Below are positions 8,529 to 16,985 of a stretch of DNA of 35,786 nucleotides, in pieces; the first letter of the stretch is position 1; every line of letters begins with the position of its first letter. The notes below the pieces were generated by a model. The model did no database searches and was not told where the DNA came from. It saw nothing but the letters and a program-made list of their open reading frames with translations. Location: NCBI GenBank assembly GCA_016794625.1, contig JAEUGY010000061.1, positions 1 to 35,786 on the forward strand, in the 5' to 3' direction. Source of the DNA: Opitutaceae bacterium (GTDB taxonomy: Bacteria; Verrucomicrobiota; Verrucomicrobiia; Opitutales; Opitutaceae). A program made the position numbers and the translations under genes.

Positions 8529-11500
8529 ATGAAACGTTGCTTCTCCCGCGCCTTCGTCGCTCTCTCCCTCATCGCGGTCGGCCTCGGCTCCCCGTTCCTC
8601 TCCGCCCAGCAAGGCGAGTTTCCCGTCGCTCCCGGCAAGGGACTGACGCCCGACGAGGCCGCCAAGGCCATGACCCTTCCTCCCGGCTTCAAGGCCACCG
8701 CCTTCGCGGGAGAGCCGGCGGTGCATCAGCCCATCGCCTTCACCATCGACGAACGCGGCCGGCTCTGGGTCGTGGAAAACTACGCCTATCCCACCTGGTC
8801 GCCCTACGGTCACGATCGCATCCTCGTCCTCGAGGACACCGACGGCGATGGGCGTCACGACACCCGCAAGGTCTTTTACGACCAGCTCAACTTTGCCAGC
8901 GGCATCGCCGTCGGTCATGGCGGGGTCTGGGTCGGAAGTCCTCCCTACCTGCTGTTCATTCCCGACAAGAACCGTGACGACGTTCCTGACGGCCCGCCAC
9001 AGCCCGTGCTCGATGGCTGGGGCGCCCAGGACACGCATGAAACCCTCAACAGCTTCGTCTGGGGCCCGGACGGCTGGCTCTACGGCAACCAGGGTGTCTT
9101 CACCCATTCCAATGTCGGTAAGCCCGGGGCGCGCGACGCCGAACGCACCCCGCTGAACGCCTGCGTGTGGCGCTATCATCCCACCAAAAAGATCTTTGAA
9201 ATCTTTGCGGAAGGCATGAGCAACCAGTGGGGCCTCGACTTCAACGACACCGGCGACGCCTTTGTCACCGCCTGCGTCATTCCGCACCTCTACCACGTCA
9301 TTCAAGGCGGACATTATCAGCGCCAATCCGGCCAGCACTTCAATCCCTACGCCTACGGCGAGATCAAGACGATCGCGGATCATTTCCACTATGACCGCGG
9401 GGTGAAATGGTCCGACGCACGGTTTGGCGCCGGCGGCACCGATCTGGCGGGCGGTGGTCATGCGCACGCCGGCACGCTCATCTACCTGGGGGACAACTTT
9501 CCCGCCGAGTACCGCGGCGCCCTCTTCACCCACAATGTGCTCGGCAGCCGCATCAACCAGGAAAAGCTGGTGCCTTCCGGCTCCGGTTACATCGGTTCCC
9601 ACGCGCCCGACTTCATGCGGGCCAACGACCGGTGGTTCCGCGGGCTCCGCCTCGAACTGGGTCCGGACGGATCGCTCTTCAACAGCGATTGGTACGACGC
9701 CCGCGCGTGTCACCAACAACATCCCCAGGACCGCACCAACGGCCGTATCTACAAGATCAGCTACGGCCAGCCCGCGCCGGTCAAGGTGGACCTGTCCAAG
9801 CTGTCGAGCGCTGAACTCGTCCGCCACCAGCTGCACCCCAACGAGTGGTTTGTCCGCCGCTCGCGACTCCTGTTGCAGGAGCGGGGCGCCGACCCCGAGG
9901 TGCACGCGGCCCTGCTGGCACTGGTTCGCACGCACCCGGACGTCACCCGCAAACTGCGCGCCCTCTGGGCGCTGCATGTCACGCGCGGCCTGACGGGCGC
10001 GATTGCCCTGGAGCTCCTGCAGTCACCGGAGCCCTACGTCCGGGGCTGGACGGTCCAGCTCATGACCGAGGACAAAGCCCCCTCGCCCGCCTTGGTCAAC
10101 GCCTTCGCACAGCTGGCCCGGACGGATCCCTCGCCGGTGGTCCGCCGCTTCCTCGCCTCCGGCGCCCGCCGCATTCCGGTCGCGGCCCGCTGGCCGGTGG
10201 TCGAGGCGCTGCTGACCCACGGCGAAGACGCGGAGGACGCCAATCTTCCCCTGCTCTACTGGTATGCGGCGGAGCCGCTGGTGCCCGCGGATCCCGCCCG
10301 GGCCGAGGCGCTGGCGCGGCAGACCCCGCTCGCCGCCCTCCGTCCCTACTTCACGCGCCGGGCCGCCGCGCTGGCCGACGAGGCCCCTCAGGGCAAGACC
10401 GCCGCCGCCGGCGCCAAGAGCGGAATGGATACGTTCAGCGACGCCCTGGCGACCTCCTCCGACTCAAGCTACCAGCGTGAGCTGCTCGCCAGCCTCCTGG
10501 CCGCCACGGAAGGCAAGACCAACCTGAAGGCGCCGGATTCCTGGGCCAAGGCTTATGCGCAGCTCAGCCTAAGTCCGGAAGCCGACATCATCGCCCAGGC
10601 CGATGCCCTGACCGTGCGGTTCGGCGACCGCAACCTCGCGTGGAAGAAGGCGTCCGTCGCCACCGATCCGTTTGCGCCGCTGGTGGCGCGCAAGGCCGCG
10701 CTCCAGGTCATGCTCGAGACCCAGAACTTCCAGCTCGCTCCCATCTATCACCGCCTGCTGGCCGAACCCGGACTGCGGCTCGCCGCCCTGAAGGGACTCG
10801 CCGCCTACGACGTTCCCGCCACGCCCGAGGCCATCCTTGAGGTCTTCAGTTCTTTCACACCCGAGGAAAAACGCGCCGCCACGTCCCTGCTCGCCGCCCG
10901 TCCCGCCTACGCCCGCACCCTGCTCGAAACCGTGAAATCGGGCCGTGTGCCCCGTTCGGATATCGACGCCTCCCTCGCCCGCCAGATCCGGCTGCACAAG
11001 GAACCTGAGCTGGACCGGTTGCTGACCGAGGTCTGGGGTGTCAGCCGCGACACAGCCGAAGGCAGCGCGGCCGAAATCGCGCGCCTCAAGGCCGAGCTGA
11101 CGCCCAAACGCCTCGATGCCGCCGATCTCAAGCGGGGACGACAGATCTTCCTCGCCACCTGCGCCCCGTGTCACGTGCTTTACTCCGACGGCCGGCACGT
11201 GGGACCGGAACTGACCGGCTCCAACCGGGCCGACCTCGACTACATCCTGCGCAACATCATCGATCCGAACGCCGACATCGGTCGCGACTACCAGCTGGTG
11301 ACGGTGGAGATGAAGGACGGCCGCGTCGCCGCCGGCATCCTGCAGCGTGAGACCCCCAGCGCCGTCACCCTCGTCAACCAGGCCGAGTCCGCGACATTGT
11401 CGAAAGATGGCATCAAGTCCCTCAATCGCATCGAGGCCTCGCTCATGCCGCCGGGGCTGCTCGGCTCGCTGACCGAACCCGATGTGGCCGACCTCATCGC

Positions 11501-11531
11501 CTACCTCCGCACCTCGGGCCCGCTGCCCTGA
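8529..11531 (+). CDS. Exported PVC-type membrane-bound dehydrogenase with C-terminal heme c
   Basis: 1000 aa from the ATG at 8529, which starts a clear signal peptide ending S-A-Q-Q. The frame is open back to 8331, but that extension has no protein-like character. Residues ~35-420 match the Pirellula/Verrucomicrobium membrane-bound dehydrogenase propeller (TIGR02604 type): LPPGFKATAFAGEP, DERGRLWVVENYAYPTW, ILVLEDTDGDGRHD. Residues ~430-860 are helical, HEAT-like. The C-terminus carries one heme site, C878APCH, in a TIGR02603-type domain with GRHVGPELTGSNR and ending VADLIAYLR. Function is inferred: periplasmic oxidation of a carbohydrate-like substrate. It begins the operon divergent from the XylR-like regulator and is followed 22 bp later by an oxidoreductase. 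Confidence 0.93.
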   Translation: MKRCFSRAFVALSLIAVGLGSPFLSAQQGEFPVAPGKGLTPDEAAKAMTLPPGFKATAFAGEPAVHQPIAFTIDERGRLWVVENYAYPTWSPYGHDRILVLEDTDGDGRHDTRKVFYDQLNFASGIAVGHGGVWVGSPPYLLFIPDKNRDDVPDGPPQPVLDGWGAQDTHETLNSFVWGPDGWLYGNQGVFTHSNVGKPGARDAERTPLNACVWRYHPTKKIFEIFAEGMSNQWGLDFNDTGDAFVTACVIPHLYHVIQGGHYQRQSGQHFNPYAYGEIKTIADHFHYDRGVKWSDARFGAGGTDLAGGGHAHAGTLIYLGDNFPAEYRGALFTHNVLGSRINQEKLVPSGSGYIGSHAPDFMRANDRWFRGLRLELGPDGSLFNSDWYDARACHQQHPQDRTNGRIYKISYGQPAPVKVDLSKLSSAELVRHQLHPNEWFVRRSRLLLQERGADPEVHAALLALVRTHPDVTRKLRALWALHVTRGLTGAIALELLQSPEPYVRGWTVQLMTEDKAPSPALVNAFAQLARTDPSPVVRRFLASGARRIPVAARWPVVEALLTHGEDAEDANLPLLYWYAAEPLVPADPARAEALARQTPLAALRPYFTRRAAALADEAPQGKTAAAGAKSGMDTFSDALATSSDSSYQRELLASLLAATEGKTNLKAPDSWAKAYAQLSLSPEADIIAQADALTVRFGDRNLAWKKASVATDPFAPLVARKAALQVMLETQNFQLAPIYHRLLAEPGLRLAALKGLAAYDVPATPEAILEVFSSFTPEEKRAATSLLAARPAYARTLLETVKSGRVPRSDIDASLARQIRLHKEPELDRLLTEVWGVSRDTAEGSAAEIARLKAELTPKRLDAADLKRGRQIFLATCAPCHVLYSDGRHVGPELTGSNRADLDYILRNIIDPNADIGRDYQLVTVEMKDGRVAAGILQRETPSAVTLVNQAESATLSKDGIKSLNRIEASLMPPGLLGSLTEPDVADLIAYLRTSGPLP

Positions 11532-11553
11532 TGCTCCGGTCTTTCCCCTTCCC

Positions 11554-12675
11554 ATGAGCAAAAAAATCAACATCGCCATCGTCGGACTCGGCTTCGGTGC
11601 CGAGTTCATTCCCATTTATCAGGCGCACCCGAACGCCAATCTGGTCGCGGTGTGTCAACGCGATCCAAAGAAGCTGGCCTCGCTGCAAAAGGCCTTCGGC
11701 ATCCCCAAAGGCTACACCGACTACGCCGAACTGCTGAAGGACCCCGAGATCGATGCCGTGCACATCAACACGCCGATTCCCGATCACGCGGCCCAGTCGA
11801 TCGCCGCGCTCAAGGCGGGCAAACACGTCGCCTGCACCGTGCCGATGGCCACGTCGATCGCCGACTGTCGCGCCATCGTGGAGCTCACCCGCAAGACGGG
11901 CCTGCGCTACATGATGATGGAGACGGTCGTGTACGCCCGGGAGTACCTGTACGTCAAGGAACTGTACGACAAGGGCGAACTGGGCCGGATCCAGTTCCTC
12001 CAGGCCAGTCACCAGCAGGACATGGACGGCTGGCCGAACTACTGGCCCGGGTTGCCTCCGATGTGGTACGCGACGCACTGCGTCGGACCCATGCTCGCCC
12101 TGACCGACGCCGCCGCGGAGTACGTCTCCTGCTTCGGCTCCGGCACCATCCGCCCCGAGCTGGTCAAGCAGTACAACTCCCCCTTCGCGGTCGAGACGGC
12201 GCACGTCAAGCTGAGGGACAGCGACCTCACCGCCCGCATCATCCGTTCGCTCTTCGACACCGCCCGCCAGTATCGGGAGAGCATCGACGTCTATGGGTCC
12301 AAGAAGTCCTTCGAGTGGACCCTGATCGAGCATGAACCCCACGTGCTGCACACCGCCAAGCTCCCGGAGCACAAGATTCCGAAGAAAGTCAAGGTGCCCG
12401 ACTACGCCAAGCGCCTGCCGGCGGGTATTCGTCAGTTCACGACGAAAGGGGTGTACGACCTCGGCAAGAAGACCCACCTCAGCTTCACCCAGGGTGCCGG
12501 GCACGGCGGATCCCATCCGCACCTCGCGCATGAGTTCCTTTCGGCGCTGGTGGAGGGACGCGAACCCTACCCGAACGCGACCAAGTCGGCCAACTGGACC
12601 TGCGTCGGATTGTGCGCCCACGAGTCCGCGCTCAAGGGTGGCAAGATCGTGAAGCTCCCGGCCTTTACGTTTTAG
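11554..12675 (+). CDS. Cytoplasmic Gfo/Idh/MocA family oxidoreductase with altered EKP motif
   Basis: 373 aa from the ATG at 11554. The same frame is open from 11482 inside the preceding gene, but the Rossmann fold begins directly after MSKKINIAIVGLGFG, with G11-x-G13-x-G15. There is no export signal, unlike the sister enzyme at 2661. The usual E-K-P motif reads T95-V96-P97 (HVACTVPMAT), so the catalytic lysine is replaced by valine. A histidine-rich stretch (GAGHGGSHPHLAHEF) near the end may supply substrate or catalytic contacts. Either the chemistry differs or another residue takes over. The gene follows the heme dehydrogenase by 22 bp and is probably in the same operon. Likely role: NAD-dependent handling of a sugar derivative made by the exported enzyme. 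Confidence 0.9.
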   Translation: MSKKINIAIVGLGFGAEFIPIYQAHPNANLVAVCQRDPKKLASLQKAFGIPKGYTDYAELLKDPEIDAVHINTPIPDHAAQSIAALKAGKHVACTVPMATSIADCRAIVELTRKTGLRYMMMETVVYAREYLYVKELYDKGELGRIQFLQASHQQDMDGWPNYWPGLPPMWYATHCVGPMLALTDAAAEYVSCFGSGTIRPELVKQYNSPFAVETAHVKLRDSDLTARIIRSLFDTARQYRESIDVYGSKKSFEWTLIEHEPHVLHTAKLPEHKIPKKVKVPDYAKRLPAGIRQFTTKGVYDLGKKTHLSFTQGAGHGGSHPHLAHEFLSALVEGREPYPNATKSANWTCVGLCAHESALKGGKIVKLPAFTF

Positions 12676-12722
12676 TCAGGACGGCAACGACGACAACCGG
12701 GGCACCCGCAGGGTTCTCCCCT

Positions 12723-12827
12723 GGAGGGCGCCGCTCCGTCGGCGCCGGTTGCGCGTCGCGTGAACCACAACGGTCGGGCGCAGGGATGCGTCGGCCGTCC
12801 CCCGGCGTCGACGGAGCGACGCCCTCC
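12723..12827. repeat. Module A long stem-loop, array copy 1
   Basis: Arms 12723-12746 and 12804-12827 are 24 nt each and match as an inverted repeat at 22 of 24 positions, with a 57-nt loop. The two mismatches become G-U pairs if the minus strand is transcribed. Confidence 0.85.
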
Positions 12828-12950
12828 ACCGGAGGCCAATCATCGGATTTATGGGTTGCTTCCGCTTCGCTGGGAGCAGGCGGGACCCCAGAGGTCCCGT
12901 CGCGGCCTCAGCGAGGCCGCCTACAGCGGTCACCCTCGGGGTGCTCTCCT

Positions 12951-13056
12951 GGAGGGCGCCGCTCCGTCGGCGCCGGTTGCGCGTCGCGTGTCCCGCAACG
13001 GTCGGGCGCAGGGATGCGCCGGCCGTCCCCCGGCGTCGACGGAGCGGACGCCCTCC
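12951..13056. repeat. Module A long stem-loop, array copy 2
   Basis: Left arm 12951-12974, right arm 13032-13056 with one extra G, loop 57 nt. Same structure as copy 1. Confidence 0.85.
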
Positions 13057-13179
13057 ACCGGAGGCCAATCTTCGGATTCATGGGTTGCTTCCGCTTCGCT
13101 GGGAGCAGGCGGGACCCCAGAGGTCCCGTCGCGGCCTCAGCGAGGCCGCCTACAGCGGTCACCCGCAGGGTGCTCTCCT

Positions 13180-13285
13180 GGAGGGCGCCGCTCCGTCGGC
13201 GCCGGTTGCGCGTCGCGTGACCCACTACGGTCGGGCGTTGTTATTGCGTGGCCCGTTCCCCGGCGTCGACGGAGCGACGCCCTCC
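13180..13285. repeat. Module A long stem-loop, array copy 3
   Basis: Left arm 13180-13203, right arm 13262-13285, loop 58 nt. The arms are conserved while the loop sequence differs from copies 1 and 2, which points to selection on, or recent copying of, the arms. Confidence 0.85.
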
Positions 13286-13384
13286 AACGGAGGCCAATCT
13301 TCGGATTCATGGGTTGCTTCCGCTTCGCTGGGAGGAGGCGGGACCCAGAGGTCCCGTCGCGGCCTCAGCGAGGCCGCCTACAGC

Positions 13385-13737
13385 TGGCGGCGACAATTGG
13401 CGGCGACAACGGATCGCCGCACCCGCTACGGCAATGCCATTGCATCAACATGCTTAAGCACACGGACACTCCATCAGAAAATCCCTGACCACCCCACCGG
13501 AGCCGACCCGGAAGCGGGAGCCGGCGGCGAGAACAGGGTTGACCCACGGTCAGCCGGTCAGCGGTATCTCAATACGGATCCGGTGCCTGTTTTACGAAAG
13601 CTTCGCAGTGTCGGACTGGACGCCGCGGGGGAACAGGTGCAGGATCGCATCTTTCCCACCCCCAGCCCTTTCCACAACCCGCCCAGCGGTGGCGGACCGC
13701 CGGCGCCGCCTTCCTCCACGGTATTGTAGTAAGTCCG
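13385..13737. other. Leader region before the DUF1800 operon, no gene seen
   Basis: 353 bp of unique sequence after the repeat array. It starts with a short direct repeat (TTGGCGGCGACAA-like, twice around 13385-13410). The promoter of the operon at 13738 should be here, but I cannot place -35/-10 boxes with confidence. No Shine-Dalgarno sequence precedes the ATG. Confidence 0.4.
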
Positions 13738-16700
13738 ATGAATACACTTGTACGTTTGTTTTCCCTCGCGGCCCTGGTGTGCGTCGTCGCCCCGGCCGCC
13801 CTGCACGCGCAGCGCGTCGCCAACCTTTCCACCCGCACCCAGGTCGGCACCGGGATCAACGCACCGATCATCGGATTTGTGGTGGAGGCGGGTGAACCGA
13901 AGCAGGTGCTGATCCGGGCGGCGGGACCCGCGCTCAGCACGTTCGGACTGAACGGACTGCTGTCCAACCCGCGCCTGGAGGTCTTCGACGGCGCCGGCCG
14001 CTCGATCGCCAACAACGACAATTGGACCACCACGAGTATTGGTGGGGCCACCACGTTCAACGCGGTGGGCGCCTTTCCCTTCACCACCGGGAGCCGGGAC
14101 GCAGCGTTGCTCGCCACGCTGCCGCCGGGTAGCTACACCGCTCAGGTCAACGGCGTCGGCACCCCCAATACCGGACTCGCCCTGATCGAAGTCTACGACG
14201 TCAGCGGCCCGGCCCGTCTGATTAACCTTTCGACGCGGTCCATGGTCGGCACCGGCGGCAACATCCTCATCTCGGGTGTGATCGTGGCCCCGGGCAGCGA
14301 ATCGCGCAAACTCCTCGTTCGCGCGGCGGGTCCCGCGCTCTCCGCCTTCGGGCTGACCGGTGTGCTCGCCGACCCTGCCATCACGGTGCTGGGCGCCGGC
14401 AACCTCCAGGTGGCCAGCAACGACAACTGGGGCTCAGGCAGCGCCGCCGCCCTCGCCGCCGCCTCCAACCGGGCCGGCGCCTTTGCATTTTCCAGCGGCT
14501 CCCGCGACGCCGCGCTGATCGTGGATCTCGCCCCCGGCAGCTACAGCGTGCAAGTCAGCGGCACGGCCAACACGACCGGCCTCGCGCTGGTCGAGCTTTA
14601 CGACATCACCACCGCGAATCCTCCGACGGTGTCCATTGCCGCCACGGTCCCGACCACGGACACCCTGAGTGGGCTACCCGCCGTGTTCACCGTGACCCGC
14701 ACCGGTTCCACCGCGGCTCCCTTGACCGTGTACTTCGAGGTGGGCGGCTCCGCGATTCAGGGCGTTGACTACCAGACCCTGCCGACCTCCATCACCGTGC
14801 CGGCGGGCGCCACCTCCGCTTCTCTGAGCCTGCTGGCGCTGCCCAAGGACGTCAGCGTCGGCATCACGCCGAACAAGTCCGCCTCGATCAGCCTCGCGAG
14901 TGGCCCCTCCTACACCGTGGCGCCAGGCTCCGTCGCCTCGGCCACGATTTTCTACAACCCGGGTTCCCTGTATGCCTCCAGTCTGCGCGTGCCGACCGGA
15001 GTCACCGGTTCGACCGCCTCCGGCTCGTCGATTCTGCAGCTGAGCACCGACAACACCTTCGCGATCGTCAATGTCAGTTTCACCGGCCTGAGCTCCGCGC
15101 AGACCGTCGCCTACCTGCGTTATGGTGATCCCGGTCAGGTGGGCGTCGACCTCCTGCGCCTGCCGAACGGACAGGTCTCGGGGTATCAGTGGACAATCAG
15201 TCCGAGCGGCAACCTTTCGGCCGCGGACATCGTGCAGGGCATCAAGGATGGACGTGTTTACCTGGCGATCGAGACCGCCAATCTGCCGACCGGCGAACTC
15301 CGCGGCTCCTACCTGCGCACCAATGGGTCGCTGGCCTTCGCGGCCCCCGCGGCTCCCCCGGCCCTTCCGAACACGCCGCTCACCGCGGCGGACGCCGCCC
15401 GCTTCCTGACCCAGGCCACCTTCGGCGGCACCAAAGCGGAAATCGACGCCCTCACCGGGCGCTCGCTCGCCGACCTCAACGCATGGATCACCGCCCAGAT
15501 CAATGTACCGGCGACGTCGCATGACTCCGCCACCGACGCCGACTTCGACAACTTCAGCAAGCCCTTCGGCAATACCACCCTCAGCCAGAGCAACCGCCAG
15601 GCCGCCTGGTGGAATGTTTCGGTGACCGCCCCGGACCAGCTCCGCCAGCGCATGGCCTTCGCCCTCAGCCAGATCTTCGTCGTTTCGGAAAACAACGCGG
15701 TGCTGATCAACCTGCCCTCCGCCCTCGCCTCCTACTACGACCTCCTGGCGAAAAACGCGTTTGGCAACTTCCGCACCTTGCTCGAACAGGTGACCCTCAG
15801 TCCTTCCATGGGCATCTACCTGAGCCATCTCCGCAACGGCAAGGCGACCTTCAACGCCCAGGGCGTGCAGACGACCTTCCCCGACGAGAACTACGCCCGG
15901 GAGGTGATGCAGCTCTTCTCGATCGGCATCGATCAGCTTCATCCCGACGGCACGCTCAAGCTCGACCCCACCGGCGCTCCGATTCCGACGTATGACCAGC
16001 GCACGATCACGGAGATGGCCAAGGTCTTCACCGGCTGGGGCTACGCGTCGACCTCGACCAACCCCAGCTTCCAGGGCGCCGCCGCCAATTACCTGCGCCC
16101 CATGCAAATGTATCAGGCGTTCCACGATGTCGGCACGAAGACCATCGTCGGCGGACGGATCCTGCCCGCCAACCAAACCGGCAATCGCGACCTGGCGGAC
16201 GCCCTCGACACGCTCTTCCAACACCCGAACACCGGGCCCTTCATCTCGCGGCAGCTCATCCAGCGGCTGGTGACGAGCAATCCCAGCCCCGGCTACATCT
16301 ACCGCGTGGCGCAGGCGTTCGACAACAACGGGGCCGGCGTCCGTGGCGATCTCGGAGCCGTGGTACGCGCCATCCTCCTCGACTACGAGGCGCGCTCGGC
16401 CACTGTGGCCGAATCGGCCAGCTTCGGCAAACTGCGCGAACCCGTGCTCCGGGTGACCGGCCTGCTCCGCAGCCTCAATGGCGGCTCGAATAGCGGGCGG
16501 GTCGCCCTGCTCTCCGGCAACACCGACTTCAGCCTCGCCCAGACCCCGCTCCGCGCTCCGACGGTCTTCAATTTCTTCGAGCCCAACTACGTCCAGCCCG
16601 GCTCGCTCGCCTCGGCCGGACTCTTCGCCCCGGAGTATCAGATCCTCAATGACACCACGGCGATGACGGTGCCGAACTTCCTCTGGACCTACCTGTACAA

Positions 16701-16968
16701 CAACCGGGCGGCGGCGACCGACACCGACAACCAGACCGTGGGCATCCGCTTCGACGCCGCCACCCTGGCGCTCGCCGCCACGCCCCAGGCGCTGGTCGAC
16801 CAGATGAACCTCACGCTCGCCTCCGGATCGATGCCGAAGGCGACCACGGATCGTATTGTGGCCGCCATCACCGCCATGCCCGCAGCCACCGACGCCAACC
16901 GGCTCGAACGCGTCCGGTCCGCCATCTACCTCACCCTCATCTCGCCGAACGGCGCCATTCAAAAGTAA
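13738..16968 (+). CDS. Exported multidomain DUF1800 protein
   Basis: 1076 aa. The signal peptide ends A-L-H-A at residue 24. Residues ~27-159 and ~160-290 are two copies of the module also seen in the protein at 12-2153 (cores IRAAGPALSTFG and VRAAGPALSAFG). Residues ~293-405 look like a Calx-beta domain (FTVTRTGS, GVDYQTLP). Residues ~410-535 fit a CHRD domain (GELRGSY end motif). Residues ~546-1076 are DUF1800, with AARFLTQATFGGT at its start, ENYAREVMQLFSIG in the middle and RAPTVFNFFEPNY near the end. DUF1800 proteins are exported and normally paired with DUF1501 proteins, as here (17-bp gap). Their biochemical role is not established; a polysaccharide- or envelope-related role is only suggested by distribution. 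Confidence 0.93.
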   Translation: MNTLVRLFSLAALVCVVAPAALHAQRVANLSTRTQVGTGINAPIIGFVVEAGEPKQVLIRAAGPALSTFGLNGLLSNPRLEVFDGAGRSIANNDNWTTTSIGGATTFNAVGAFPFTTGSRDAALLATLPPGSYTAQVNGVGTPNTGLALIEVYDVSGPARLINLSTRSMVGTGGNILISGVIVAPGSESRKLLVRAAGPALSAFGLTGVLADPAITVLGAGNLQVASNDNWGSGSAAALAAASNRAGAFAFSSGSRDAALIVDLAPGSYSVQVSGTANTTGLALVELYDITTANPPTVSIAATVPTTDTLSGLPAVFTVTRTGSTAAPLTVYFEVGGSAIQGVDYQTLPTSITVPAGATSASLSLLALPKDVSVGITPNKSASISLASGPSYTVAPGSVASATIFYNPGSLYASSLRVPTGVTGSTASGSSILQLSTDNTFAIVNVSFTGLSSAQTVAYLRYGDPGQVGVDLLRLPNGQVSGYQWTISPSGNLSAADIVQGIKDGRVYLAIETANLPTGELRGSYLRTNGSLAFAAPAAPPALPNTPLTAADAARFLTQATFGGTKAEIDALTGRSLADLNAWITAQINVPATSHDSATDADFDNFSKPFGNTTLSQSNRQAAWWNVSVTAPDQLRQRMAFALSQIFVVSENNAVLINLPSALASYYDLLAKNAFGNFRTLLEQVTLSPSMGIYLSHLRNGKATFNAQGVQTTFPDENYAREVMQLFSIGIDQLHPDGTLKLDPTGAPIPTYDQRTITEMAKVFTGWGYASTSTNPSFQGAAANYLRPMQMYQAFHDVGTKTIVGGRILPANQTGNRDLADALDTLFQHPNTGPFISRQLIQRLVTSNPSPGYIYRVAQAFDNNGAGVRGDLGAVVRAILLDYEARSATVAESASFGKLREPVLRVTGLLRSLNGGSNSGRVALLSGNTDFSLAQTPLRAPTVFNFFEPNYVQPGSLASAGLFAPEYQILNDTTAMTVPNFLWTYLYNNRAAATDTDNQTVGIRFDAATLALAATPQALVDQMNLTLASGSMPKATTDRIVAAITAMPAATDANRLERVRSAIYLTLISPNGAIQK

Positions 16969-16985
16969 CCCGCTGCGCATCCGCC

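Larger units (their letters stand above)
12701..13384. repeat. Tandem array of three ~228-bp modular repeats
   Basis: Three head-to-tail copies; equivalent points fall at 12721, 12949 and 13178, so the periods are 228 and 229 bp. Each copy holds a large inverted repeat (module A) followed by the double hairpin (module B), joined by a conserved linker containing GGAGGCCAATC and TGGGTTGCTTCCGCTTCGCTGG. Copies differ by scattered substitutions; the third diverges most in the A loop. Several reading frames stay open across it because the period is 228 (a multiple of 3) and the bases are GC-rich; their products are repetitive Pro/Arg/Ala strings and not credible proteins. Confidence 0.95.

Noticed and set aside
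12701..13384. CRISPR array
   Set aside because: Repeats are ~228 bp long with internal hairpins; there are no short direct repeats with unique spacers and no cas genes.
12612..13729. Overlapping open frames of 130-292 codons across the tandem array
   Set aside because: They exist because the repeat period is close to a multiple of three and is GC-rich. Products are Pro/Arg/Ala/Gly strings repeating every ~76 residues, with no start signals.
14674..16980. 768-codon minus-strand open frame
   Set aside because: It is antisense to the DUF1800 gene and has the Gly/Arg/Val bias typical of reverse frames in GC-rich genes.
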